Below are positions 32,324 through 40,507 of a stretch of DNA of 64,000 nt, piece after piece. Below the pieces are notes generated by a model. That model was not told the DNA's origin. It searched no databases and saw only the letters and a program-made list of their open reading frames with translations. The stretch covers positions 158,824-222,823 of the forward strand of contig CAYVOV010000002.1 of the NCBI GenBank assembly GCA_964453525.1. Reading direction: 5' to 3'. The translations under genes were made by a program, and so were the position numbers. Every line of letters begins with the position of its first letter. Within the stretch, counting starts at the first letter, position 1. This DNA comes from CAYVOV01 sp964453525 (GTDB lineage Bacteria > Chloroflexota > Dehalococcoidia > Dehalococcoidales > UBA2162).

Positions 32324-33583
32324 AAGATATTAGTTGTTGGCAGCGGGGCAAGAGAGCATACCCTTGTCTGGAAGCTAGCCCAGAGTCCGAAAACAAAAGA
32401 AATTTATGCCGCTCCGGGTAACGCCGGCACCGCCCGGATTGCCCGTAATCTGGACATCAGTCCCAGTAATTTTGAGGAACTTGTAAAAACGGCCCTGGAA
32501 GAAAAAATAGAGCTTGTTGTCGTCGGACCAGAGGTACCGTTATCTGAAGGTATTGTCGACCGTTTCCAGGCGACCGGCATTCCCATTTTCGGACCAACAA
32601 AAGGAGCCACTCAGATAGAATCGAGCAAAGCTTTCGCCAAGGAGCTGATGCAGAAATACGGTGTTCCCTGCGCTCAAAGTAAGACCTTCCGTGATTTCAA
32701 CCACGCCAAAGATTATGTCAAGGAACAAACCCCGCCTATCTGGATTAAAGCCGATGGACTTGCAGCAGGAAAGGGAGCGATTGTTGCCAACCACATGGCG
32801 CAGGCGCTGGACATTCTCTCCAACATTATGGAGGCCAAGATGCTCGGAGAGGCCGGGGAAAGGATTGTTATCGAGGAACCCCTAATAGGAAAAGAAATGA
32901 GTTCCTTCGCCTTTACTGACGGTCATACCGTGGTACCAATGGTTGACGCCTGCGATTACAAGCGAATTAACGATGGTGACAAAGGACTGAATACCGGCGG
33001 CATGGGCAGCTATAGCCCTCCTTACTTTCACACTCCTGAACTTGGTAACCAGGTTATGGAAACCATTATGAAGCCGACGGTGAAGGCTATGGAAAAGGAA
33101 AAAAGACCCTACAAAGGCGTACTTTATGGGGGACTGATGATTACCGATGAAGGACCTAAAGTAATTGAGTTTAATGCCAGATTCGGCGACCCCGAAACGC
33201 AGGTTATTCTGCCCCGCCTGAAAACTGACCTTGTTGACATTATGATGGCGGTGATTAACGGCACCCTGGACCAGATAGAGGTAGAGTGTACTGAAGACGC
33301 CTGTGTCGGCGTGGTGATGGCTTCAAGTGGGTATCCCGAAGCCTATGAAATGGGCTTTCCTATCAGCGGGCTGGATGACCTGGATGACAATATATTAGTA
33401 TTGCATGCCGGAACGAAGCTTGGCGATGACAATGAAGTGCTTACCAGCGGAGGGCGGGTTTTAACGGTAGTCGCTCTGGGTAAAACTCTTAACGAAGCCA
33501 GAGAAAAAGTATACGCTAATATTTCGCGGATTAGCTTCGAGGGTTGCCATTACCGCAAGGATATTGCTTTAATAAATTACTAA
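32321..33583 (+). CDS. purD: Phosphoribosylamine-glycine ligase, CTG start
   Basis: PurD joins phosphoribosylamine and glycine with ATP. The frame begins KILVVGSGAREHTLVWKL, where relatives start MKVLVVGSGGREH, and the codon before Lys is CTG at 32321. An in-frame TGA stands two codons earlier, and GGAGG lies nine bases before the CTG, so CTG is the initiation codon; the first ATG is 110 codons in and would remove the N domain. The full protein is about 420 residues, the usual size. The ATP-grasp part shows IKADGLAAGKGA, GSYSPPYF and EFNARFGDPETQ. It precedes purE and purB. Confidence 0.92.
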   Translation: MKILVVGSGAREHTLVWKLAQSPKTKEIYAAPGNAGTARIARNLDISPSNFEELVKTALEEKIELVVVGPEVPLSEGIVDRFQATGIPIFGPTKGATQIESSKAFAKELMQKYGVPCAQSKTFRDFNHAKDYVKEQTPPIWIKADGLAAGKGAIVANHMAQALDILSNIMEAKMLGEAGERIVIEEPLIGKEMSSFAFTDGHTVVPMVDACDYKRINDGDKGLNTGGMGSYSPPYFHTPELGNQVMETIMKPTVKAMEKEKRPYKGVLYGGLMITDEGPKVIEFNARFGDPETQVILPRLKTDLVDIMMAVINGTLDQIEVECTEDACVGVVMASSGYPEAYEMGFPISGLDDLDDNILVLHAGTKLGDDNEVLTSGGRVLTVVALGKTLNEAREKVYANISRISFEGCHYRKDIALINY

Positions 33584-33584
33584 G

Positions 33585-33645
33585 CTCTAAATATTAAACA
33601 AATTCAAATTATAAAGTTTAGAATTTAGAATTTAGGATTTTTATA
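33585..33645. repeat. AT-rich dispersed repeat (family E), copy 2
   Basis: Text such as AAATTCAAATTATAAAGTTT is the inverse of the repeat at 15325-15420. It fills the gap between purD and purE. Confidence 0.45.
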
Positions 33646-33666
33646 AGCGGAAGTGAGGCAATTGTT

Positions 33667-34128
33667 ATGCCACTAGCAGGCGTGGTAATGGGTTCAAAAT
33701 CAGACACTGAAGCAGTGCAACTTACACTTGATATACTCACCGAGCTGGGTATCGACCACGAGGTAAACGTAATCTCAGCTCACCGCACGCCGGACAAGGC
33801 AAAACAATATGCTCAACAAGCGCGGGGCCGGGGCATCGAGGTTATTATTGCCGCCGCCGGCATGGCTGCCCATCTGCCGGGAGTACTGGCAAGCTGGACT
33901 ACCCTGCCGGTTATAGGCATCCCTGTTGCCAGCGGTGAGTTAAAGGGGGTCGACGCTCTTTACTCCATTGTTCAAATGCCGCCCGGAATACCGGTAGCCA
34001 CTGTGGCAATAGGGTCTGCCGGAGCGAAGAACGCTGCTTACCTCGCCGCCGAGATTCTTGGCCTGAAATATGATAAAATTCGGAAGGCTTACGAAAAGTA
34101 TAGAAATACCCTGCAGGGAAAAGAGTAG
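33667..34128 (+). CDS. purE: N5-carboxyaminoimidazole ribonucleotide mutase
   Basis: PurE converts N5-CAIR to CAIR. The 153-residue protein has the family start VVMGSKSDTEAVQLTLDIL, then VNVISAHRTPDKAKQYA, IAAAGMAAHLPGVLAS and PVIGIPVASG. It resembles class I PurE. PurK is not visible here and is presumably elsewhere, or CO2-using PurE applies. Good site GGAAGTGAGG precedes ATG 33667. Confidence 0.95.
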   Translation: MPLAGVVMGSKSDTEAVQLTLDILTELGIDHEVNVISAHRTPDKAKQYAQQARGRGIEVIIAAAGMAAHLPGVLASWTTLPVIGIPVASGELKGVDALYSIVQMPPGIPVATVAIGSAGAKNAAYLAAEILGLKYDKIRKAYEKYRNTLQGKE

Positions 34129-34195
34129 CCGGATAAGATAAATAATTCCGGATAAAGAAGTGGTGTCCAAGAAAGACAAATCGCCTATGCTAGGA

Positions 34196-34281
34196 CCAAT
34201 CTCCCCCTTTTAAAAAGGGGGGATTAAGGGGGTTTTATTATAAATCCCTCTGAGTCTCCCCTTCGACAGGGAGAAGCTAAA
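34196..34281. repeat. Composite purine/pyrimidine repeat with family D text
   Basis: A palindrome CCCCCTTTTAAAAAGGGGGG (34203-34222) is followed by GATTAAGGGGGTTTTATTAT and TATAAATCCCTCTGAGTCTC, then a small hairpin. Together these occupy the spacer before purB. Confidence 0.5.
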
Positions 34282-34365
34282 CATGAAGAATTAAATACAG
34301 AGGGCGTTAAGAGGGGCGAAGCCCATATAATCCTGATAATTCCAATAATCCTGAGGAGATAAGAG

Positions 34366-35721
34366 ATGATTGAGAGGTATTCCAGACCGCAGATGAAAAG
34401 AGTCTGGTCAGACGAGAACAAGTTCTCAAAGTGGCTTGAAGTTGAAATAGCTGTCTGTGAAGCCTGGGCTGACCTGGGCGTAATCCCCAGGGATGTAATA
34501 CCCAAGATAAAGCTCGCCCGGGTGAATCTCAAGCGGATGGAGGAGATTCTTCAGGAAACTCATCACGATGTTACCGCCTTCCTCAATACCGTTGCCGAAA
34601 GCCTCGGTAGTGAATCGCGTTACATCCATCTCGGCCTTACCTCCTACGATATTGTCGATACCGCTCTAAGCCTGCAGATGGTCGAGGCAGCCGAGATACT
34701 GACTCAGGATATTAAAGAACTCACCTCTGTACTTGCCGAAAAAGCAATTAAGTATAAATATACCCCGATTATGGGACGGACCCACGGTGTTCATGCCGAA
34801 CCAACCTCCTTCGGCCTCAAAATGGCGCTCTGGTTCGAGGAGATGAACCGCAACCGGCAGCGGCTGAACGAAGCAAAGAAAGCAATAGCTGTCGGCAAGG
34901 TTTCGGGAGCGGTAGGCACCTATGCAACCCTTACTCCCGAGGTGGAAGAGAAAGCCTGTGCCAGGTTGAAGCTTACTCCGGCACCGATATCGAGCCAGAT
35001 TTTACAGCGAGACCGCCACGCCCAGTTTGTTACCACTCTGGCAATTATCGCCAGCTCACTGGAGAAGTTCGCTACCGAGATAAGGGGGCTGCAGAAAACG
35101 GAAACCAGGGAAGTAGAGGAGCCCTTCGCCGCCGGGCAGACCGGCTCCTCAGCGATGCCCCACAAGCGGAATCCCGAACTATGCGAAAGGGTATGCGGAC
35201 TCGCCCGGCTGGCCAGAGGTTATGCCCTGACTTCCATGGAAAATATCACCCTGTGGCATGAACGTGATATCAGTAATTCCGCTCCGGAGCGGATTATTCT
35301 GCCCGATTCCTGTCTGCTGCTTGACTATTCCCTGTCCATCTTCACTCCGGTAATGAAAGGGCTGCTTATCTACCCGCGGCAGATGAAGCGAAATATTAAT
35401 CTTACAAAAGGCCTTATCTATTCACAGCGGGTAATGCTGGCTCTTATTGATAAAGGGTTGAGCCGGCAGAAAGCCTACAAACTCGCTCAGCGTAATGCCA
35501 TGAAAGTATGGAAGGGTAACAGGAAATTCCTCAGCCTCCTGAAAGCTGACCCGGAGGTAACTGCCATCCTGCCGCCGGAAGAACTCGAACCCCTCTTTGA
35601 CGATAAATACTATCTGCGTTATGTAGATGATATTTTCCAGAAACTCGGCTTGACAGAAACTCAGTGGAAAAAGGAATGGGGTAAAGCCAGGACCGATGAC
35701 CTGGCTCCGAAAAAGATGTAA
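34366..35721 (+). CDS. purB: Adenylosuccinate lyase
   Basis: PurB acts twice in purine synthesis, cleaving SAICAR and adenylosuccinate. The 451-residue protein shows the lyase signature GQTGSSAMPHKRNP, the catalytic-His region MGRTHGVHAEPTSFG and the early RYSRPQMKRVW. The C-terminal ADSL domain (RQMKRNINLTKGLIYSQRVM) is complete. A GGAG site precedes ATG 34366. It lies downstream of purE with a repeat between; grouping with purD suggests a purine cluster. Confidence 0.96.
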   Translation: MIERYSRPQMKRVWSDENKFSKWLEVEIAVCEAWADLGVIPRDVIPKIKLARVNLKRMEEILQETHHDVTAFLNTVAESLGSESRYIHLGLTSYDIVDTALSLQMVEAAEILTQDIKELTSVLAEKAIKYKYTPIMGRTHGVHAEPTSFGLKMALWFEEMNRNRQRLNEAKKAIAVGKVSGAVGTYATLTPEVEEKACARLKLTPAPISSQILQRDRHAQFVTTLAIIASSLEKFATEIRGLQKTETREVEEPFAAGQTGSSAMPHKRNPELCERVCGLARLARGYALTSMENITLWHERDISNSAPERIILPDSCLLLDYSLSIFTPVMKGLLIYPRQMKRNINLTKGLIYSQRVMLALIDKGLSRQKAYKLAQRNAMKVWKGNRKFLSLLKADPEVTAILPPEELEPLFDDKYYLRYVDDIFQKLGLTETQWKKEWGKARTDDLAPKKM

Positions 35722-35772
35722 TCAGCGCCGATTATCAGCGTACTATGACTGATAATCCGGCCATCTGGAAAG

Positions 35773-36498
35773 ATGACACTCTTACCGCATATACGCCGCC
35801 TGATATACAGCACAAGTGAAATCATCCCTGATGTATATCAACTTACCATCAGGGGAGTGAACATAGTACTTATTGTTGAAGATGAGCTGACCCTTATTGA
35901 TGCCGGACTTCGCGGGAACTCACCTCAGATAATTGATTTCATAAATCAAATAGGGCGGTCACCACAGGAAATCAGCCTTATTATTTCCACACATAATCAT
36001 CTTGACCACATGGGTGGACTTACCGAGATGAAACGGATAGCTCCGGCCAAGGTCGCCATTCATAAGGATGATATAATAGATATTGAGAACCAGCCATCCC
36101 TTGGCGAAGTCATTCGCAAATCGCCGCAAGAGCTGATTTCCTCAACACTGCAATCGGCCATCTCCGTTAAATTCAGCGATATTGATATCCAGCTTTCCGG
36201 CGGCGAGGTATTGAAACCACTCGGAGGTCTGGAGGTCATTCATACTCCCGGGCATACTCCGGGCAGCATCAGTCTCTACTCCCCGGATAGAAAGCTGGTA
36301 ATCGTCGGCGATGCGATAAGAAACCGTGGTAAGGGTTTGTATCTCCCGCCCAAGATGGCAAGCACTGATATGGCGCAGGCGGCGGACTCGATAAAGACGA
36401 TAGGTAGACTGGACTTCGATATTCTTACTTCAGGGCACGGCAGGCCACTGATAAAGAATGCCCGCGCCAAGGTACAGGCTCTAATAGATAAAATATAA
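35773..36498 (+). CDS. Metallo-beta-lactamase-fold hydrolase
   Basis: The 241-residue protein has the metal motif STHNHLDHMGG (HxHxDH), then HTPGHTPGSISL, the bridging Asp in VIVGDAIRNRG and the last His in SGHGRPLI. The fold is shared by glyoxalase II-like hydrolases, so the substrate is not known. It lies between purB and rsmD; its start ATG 35773 is weakly supported because no strong ribosome site is seen. Confidence 0.88.
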   Translation: MTLLPHIRRLIYSTSEIIPDVYQLTIRGVNIVLIVEDELTLIDAGLRGNSPQIIDFINQIGRSPQEISLIISTHNHLDHMGGLTEMKRIAPAKVAIHKDDIIDIENQPSLGEVIRKSPQELISSTLQSAISVKFSDIDIQLSGGEVLKPLGGLEVIHTPGHTPGSISLYSPDRKLVIVGDAIRNRGKGLYLPPKMASTDMAQAADSIKTIGRLDFDILTSGHGRPLIKNARAKVQALIDKI

Positions 36499-36501
36499 GG
36501 A

Positions 36502-36531
36502 TTGACAATATCCATAAAAACTGGGTATCAT
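36502..36531 (+). promoter_or_regulatory. Promoter for rsmD-coaD
   Basis: TTGACA (36502-36507) and TATCAT (36526-36531) are 18 bases apart. The expected start of transcription is only a few bases before ATG 36544, suggesting a very short or absent 5' UTR. The TTG of the -35 box is also an in-frame codon, which would give a false longer start. Confidence 0.6.
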
Positions 36532-36543
36532 CAATACGCTGTA

Positions 36544-37098
36544 ATGAGAGTTATTGCTGGGAAAGCCAAAGGGCACCGGCTTAAAGTACCGAAGGGGACC
36601 ACCACTCGTCCGGCGACAGATTTGGTAAGAGGAGCAATATTTTCTATCCTGGAAAATGTCGCCAGCGATTGGACAGAGGTACTGGATTTATTCTCGGGCA
36701 GCGGAGCTCTGGGCATTGAGGCTCTGAGCCGGGGAGCCGGCTGGGTTGATTTTGTTGAACGTAAGCCAAGATGTTGTGATATAATCAGGGAAAACTTGGA
36801 AAAGGTAAAGCTTACCGGGCAAGCGCATGTTTACTGCTGCAGTGTGGCTAAAGCCTTTTCTTTTCTTGATAAGGAGTATAATATTATACTGATGGATCCA
36901 CCTTACTCTGATTCTTCTATAGGCACTCTAATTGAGCAACTGGCTAATTCAAACCTAGTAGGGAAAGAGACAACATTGGTCGTAACCCACTCTCCTCACC
37001 TCAGTCTGGATCCAACCTATGCCTCACTGAATATTATCAAGGAGCACCGCCACGGCGATAGTTACATAGCAGTCTACCGAAAGGAGAGAAAGGTATGA
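36544..37098 (+). CDS. rsmD: 16S rRNA (guanine966-N2)-methyltransferase
   Basis: RsmD methylates G966 of 16S rRNA with SAM. The protein starts MRVIAGKAKGHRLKVPKG, as is usual for RsmD, has VLDLFSGSGALGIEALSRGA (SAM-binding loop) and the catalytic LMDPPYSDSS. I took ATG 36544 over the longer TTG start at 36502, since the extra 14 residues lie in the promoter. It overlaps coaD by four bases (ATGA), an rsmD-coaD pairing common in bacteria. Confidence 0.93.
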   Translation: MRVIAGKAKGHRLKVPKGTTTRPATDLVRGAIFSILENVASDWTEVLDLFSGSGALGIEALSRGAGWVDFVERKPRCCDIIRENLEKVKLTGQAHVYCCSVAKAFSFLDKEYNIILMDPPYSDSSIGTLIEQLANSNLVGKETTLVVTHSPHLSLDPTYASLNIIKEHRHGDSYIAVYRKERKV

Positions 37099-37571
37099 CC
37101 ACTGCTCTCTACCCGGGTACTTTCGACCCGATAACGAACGGGCACCTTGACATAGCTACGAGAGCAGCCAAGCTTTTCCAGAAGGTCGTTATCGGAGTTT
37201 ATGATACTCCGGCTAAAACCCTTATGTTTACAACCGACGAGAGAGCAAAACTGGTAAAGCAAGCATTGGCCGACCTGCCCGGTGTCGAGGTGGCGTCCTT
37301 TAGCGGCTTGACCGTTGACTTTGCTGAAAAAGTGGGAGCAATTGCCATAGTACGCGGGCTTAGAATAGGTGCCGACTTTGAATATGAACGAGAGATGGCG
37401 CTTATGAATAAAAATCTGTCCCCTGACATTGAGCTGGTTTGCTTAATGGCAAGCCTGCAATACCAGTTTCTCAGCTCAGGGCGGGTCAAGGAGGTGGCCA
37501 GGCTGGGCGGCCGTATCGACGACCTTGTTCCCGAAGCAGTGGCGGAAGCACTGAAAAAGAAAGTGGCCTGA
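37095..37571 (+). CDS. coaD: Phosphopantetheine adenylyltransferase
   Basis: CoaD transfers AMP to 4'-phosphopantetheine in coenzyme A synthesis. The 158-residue protein starts TALYPGTFDPITNGHLDIA with the nucleotidyltransferase T/HxGH site (NGHLDI), and later has VRGLRIGADFEYEREMALMN and QYQFLSSGRVKEVA. It overlaps rsmD by four bases and is probably co-translated. Complete and normal in length. Confidence 0.97.
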   Translation: MTTALYPGTFDPITNGHLDIATRAAKLFQKVVIGVYDTPAKTLMFTTDERAKLVKQALADLPGVEVASFSGLTVDFAEKVGAIAIVRGLRIGADFEYEREMALMNKNLSPDIELVCLMASLQYQFLSSGRVKEVARLGGRIDDLVPEAVAEALKKKVA

Positions 37572-37590
37572 GGAAACAAAACTGAAATCA

Positions 37591-37599
37591 TGATATAAT
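37591..37599 (+). promoter_or_regulatory. Extended -10 promoter for the ferredoxin gene
   Basis: TGATATAAT is an extended -10 (TATAAT at 37594-37599). A -35 is not clear. A strong AGGAGG ribosome site follows before ATG 37648. Confidence 0.45.
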
Positions 37600-37647
37600 C
37601 GGTTACCATTTAATAAGAGAGGAGTTTAAGAAGGAGGAAAATTCTAT

Positions 37648-37857
37648 ATGGCTTACAAGATTACGGACGAATGTATAAGTTGCGGAGCCTGCGAGCCGGA
37701 GTGCCCTACCAATTCAATAAGTGAGGGTGAGACAATCTACGAAATCAACCCCGAAACATGTGTCGAATGTGTCGGTTACTTCGACTCTTCGAAGTGCGCC
37801 GAGATTTGCCCCGTGGATGCCTGCGTGCCTGACCCGGACCATCCGAGAAAAGCCTAA
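37648..37857 (+). CDS. 2[4Fe-4S] ferredoxin
   Basis: The 69-residue protein has two cluster motifs: CISCGACEPECPTNSIS and CVECVGYFDSSKCAEICPVD. The second has the longer spacing (CxxCx8CxxxCP) known from Alvin-type ferredoxins. It is an electron carrier of anaerobic metabolism. It has a strong AAGGAGG site and its own promoter, so probably well expressed. It converges on cvpA; between them lies a long-loop hairpin. Confidence 0.94.
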   Translation: MAYKITDECISCGACEPECPTNSISEGETIYEINPETCVECVGYFDSSKCAEICPVDACVPDPDHPRKA

Positions 37858-37888
37858 ACAGCCACTACAAAGCAAAAGTGATTATGTG

Positions 37889-37934
37889 CGGGCGAAACTG
37901 TATTTATAACCTGTGATATGTCTGGTTTCGCCCG
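37889..37934. terminator. Hairpin between convergent ferredoxin and cvpA genes
   Basis: CGGGCGAAAC (37889-37898) pairs perfectly with GTTTCGCCCG (37925-37934) around a 26-base loop. No T-run follows, so termination is possible but not certain. Confidence 0.4.
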
Positions 37935-37949
37935 TATTGATACAGGCCT

Positions 37950-38438
37950 CTACTTGAAAAAGTGGCGCACTGCATCAAACTCGCTGGGAAGCAGGGTGAG
38001 TACAGCAGGGAAGCCGTCTAATAGAAAGCCTGTCAGATTTGATTCTGCGAATACTTGCGGGGTACCCAGAAATTTACCCCAGAGGGTTAGCAATGCACCG
38101 CAGAAGATGGCTCCCATTATCAAGCCGAAAACAGCGCCGCCGAGGCGGTTTACCCATCCGAGCATCACCAGGGAGGTTACCCACTTCAAAAAATTTGCCA
38201 GGACGGCAGCAGCTACCATTACCACGATAAGTATTAACGCAAAGGCGACAGCATTCGCTACTCCCTCCTGGGAAATGAAGGTCAGGCGTTCAGCAAGAGA
38301 AATGTAAAAGCGCCCTGCCAGGATTACACCAATTATCAATCCAGCCAGAGATAATACCGCTTTTATAATACCTGTTTTCAATCCGTAAAAGACGGCGATA
38401 GCTAAGACAACAAGTATGATTATGTCAAGCCAGTTCAA
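37950..38438 (-). CDS. CvpA-family membrane protein
   Basis: The protein of about 162 residues has four hydrophobic segments: WLDIIILVVLAIAVFYGLKTG, AVLSLAGLIIGVILAG, AFALILIVVMVAAAVLANF and LGGAVFGLIMGAIFCGALL. It matches the CvpA (colicin V production) family. I placed the start at TTG 38438, because AGGAGGTG lies five bases before it and the start NWLDIIIL is typical; GTG 38456 is a longer alternative. The function is not established. Confidence 0.87.
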   Translation of the reverse strand: MNWLDIIILVVLAIAVFYGLKTGIIKAVLSLAGLIIGVILAGRFYISLAERLTFISQEGVANAVAFALILIVVMVAAAVLANFLKWVTSLVMLGWVNRLGGAVFGLIMGAIFCGALLTLWGKFLGTPQVFAESNLTGFLLDGFPAVLTLLPSEFDAVRHFFK

Positions 38439-38474
38439 CTTTACACCTCCTCTCACTCAACCTTTATGTCTACA

Positions 38475-39725
38475 TCATCCATAGTGTAAAGCATCAATCG
38501 GATTAAGTCTAGCCGCCCTCACTGCCGGATATATGCCGGAAGCGAGACCGATAAAAACGGAGACCATTATTGCTACCATCACTATTACCGGTGAGACTTC
38601 GGCACTAAGGGTGAATCCACCGAGGTCAACCTGAGATATACCCCACGCCACCAACCAGGCACCTATCAATCCAATAGCACCACCGGACAGACTCAACACG
38701 GAGGCTTCAAGCAGGAATTGAACAAGAATGTCCCGGCGCTTGGCTCCTATTGCCTTTCGCAGGCCAATCTCTCTTGTGCGCTCGGTAACCGAGACCAGCA
38801 TAATATTCATAATGCCGATACTTCCCACAATCAGAGAAATGCTTCCGATAAGCCCCAGAAACACGGTCAGGGCGATAGTTATCGTCTCAAATGACCCCAG
38901 GAGCTGCTCTGGACTGATAACACTGAAATCGGCATCTTCATCTTCATCGATTCGATGGCGCTTTCTTAAGACTGTTTCAATATCCTCAGTGGCATCATCC
39001 AGCGTCCAGCCATCGGCAACCTGAACACTGATTTGCTGGACGGCGTCTTCCCCGCTAGGAGTCTTCAGAGAGAAAAGGCGGGTTTGATAGGTGGTCATCG
39101 GTACTACCACAAGTTCGTCCCAGCTAAATCCGAAAGAAGAAAGACCACGGGGCGCCATTACCCCGATAACTGTGAACCTTTTTTCCCGGATTTTCACCTG
39201 TTGTCCGACGGCATCAGCACTGTCAAAGAGGTCTTCAGCAACTTTATTGCCCAAAACCGCCACCATGTCTCTCCTGGCGACATTCACCTCGGAGATAAAC
39301 TGTCCCTCCCCCATATCAAAACCATAAACTTCCTGGTAATCGGGGGTACTGCCGTGAATCACGGACAGAGTATCCTCGTTACCGGCGACAAGTTTGACAA
39401 AGTTTTCATTTGCCGGCACCACCGCTTTCACCGAGTGGAGGTCACTAATTGCTTCAGCATCATCAAGAGTAAGGCTGGCGGTGGCATATCCCGGTGCCAG
39501 TGAAGCAAGCCCCGGCGCTTCCGGATTGGACGGCTGTACAAAGAGTGTGTTACTTCCCAGTTGTTCGAAGGTATCGGTAATCATATTCTGCAGGCCGGCT
39601 CCTACCGACATCAGGATTATAACAGCACCGACCCCGATTATCATACCCAGCATGGTGAGTGCCGAGCGTAACTTGGTGGCGAGTATTGATTTTATAGCAA
39701 TGCCGAAGAATTCGATAAGCTTCAT
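38475..39725 (-). CDS. ABC transporter permease, MacB/FtsX type
   Basis: The 416-residue protein has an N-terminal membrane helix (SALTMLGMIIGVGAVIILMSVG), a large MacB-like periplasmic/extracellular domain, then three membrane helices in the FtsX domain with the motif ERTREIGLRKAIGAKRRDI. It is the permease for the adjacent ATPase and fusion protein, probably an exporter of peptides, antibiotics or lipoproteins. ATG 39725 has GAGG six bases before; an ATG four codons earlier has no site. Last gene of a four-gene operon started by a GbsR-type regulator. Confidence 0.92.
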   Translation of the reverse strand: MKLIEFFGIAIKSILATKLRSALTMLGMIIGVGAVIILMSVGAGLQNMITDTFEQLGSNTLFVQPSNPEAPGLASLAPGYATASLTLDDAEAISDLHSVKAVVPANENFVKLVAGNEDTLSVIHGSTPDYQEVYGFDMGEGQFISEVNVARRDMVAVLGNKVAEDLFDSADAVGQQVKIREKRFTVIGVMAPRGLSSFGFSWDELVVVPMTTYQTRLFSLKTPSGEDAVQQISVQVADGWTLDDATEDIETVLRKRHRIDEDEDADFSVISPEQLLGSFETITIALTVFLGLIGSISLIVGSIGIMNIMLVSVTERTREIGLRKAIGAKRRDILVQFLLEASVLSLSGGAIGLIGAWLVAWGISQVDLGGFTLSAEVSPVIVMVAIMVSVFIGLASGIYPAVRAARLNPIDALHYG

Positions 39726-39750
39726 GGCTAACCTCATTAACGACTAAGCC

Positions 39751-40434
39751 TTACTCAGTCCCCTTACCTGTCCTTTCATCATTAACAATTTGACCGTCCA
39801 GGAGCCGGATGGTTCGCTTTGCCTGAGCGGCTATGTCCATCTCGTGAGTAACCATAACCACGGTAATACCGTCATTATTAAGTCCGCGGAAAATAGACAT
39901 AATTTCCTGCGTAACAGCACTGTCCAGATTACCGGTCGGCTCATCAGCCAGGAGAATAGTCGGGTCATTGACAAGCGCCCGGGCAATAGCTACCCGCTGC
40001 TGCTCACCACCGGATAGCTCAGTGGGCTTGTGATTTGCCCTGGCAGCCAGTCCCACCCGCGCCAGTGCATCCAGCGCCCGACTACGCTTCCGCTGGGCAC
40101 CACTATAAATGAGCGGCAGTTCAACGTTGGCTGCGGCGGTAGCACGGGAGAGAAGATTATAGTCCTGGAAGACAAAGCCGATTTCTCTATTCCGCATCGT
40201 AGCCAGCCGGTTATCATTAAACTGACTGACATCTGTACCATTGAAGGTATATTTGCCTGAGGTGAGTTTATCAAGAAAACCAATGACATTCATCAGGGTG
40301 GACTTACCCGAACCCGAAGCCCCAACAATAGCCACCATGTCTCCTTTCTTGATAGTAAGGCTTACTGCATTTAATGCCTGTATATACACCTTACCCATCC
40401 GGTAAACCTTGGTTACATTCTCCAGCTCTATCAT
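39751..40434 (-). CDS. ABC transporter ATP-binding protein, MacB/LolD type
   Basis: The 227-residue ATPase has Walker A GASGSGKST, Q-loop FVFQDYNLLSRATAAANVELPLIY, signature LSGGEQQRVAIARA, Walker B ILLADEPTGNLDS and the H-loop VTHEMDIAAQAKR. It powers the neighbouring permease, with the fusion protein upstream. This trio (MFP, ATPase, permease) is the MacAB-like layout. Cytoplasmic, at the membrane. Substrate not known. Confidence 0.95.
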   Translation of the reverse strand: MIELENVTKVYRMGKVYIQALNAVSLTIKKGDMVAIVGASGSGKSTLMNVIGFLDKLTSGKYTFNGTDVSQFNDNRLATMRNREIGFVFQDYNLLSRATAAANVELPLIYSGAQRKRSRALDALARVGLAARANHKPTELSGGEQQRVAIARALVNDPTILLADEPTGNLDSAVTQEIMSIFRGLNNDGITVVMVTHEMDIAAQAKRTIRLLDGQIVNDERTGKGTE

Positions 40435-40507
40435 TTCCTTTATCCTTCAATAACGTTGCCGCTGACCAGTCCACAGGATATTTCTAAGCAGACAATCATA
40501 TCTTTCT

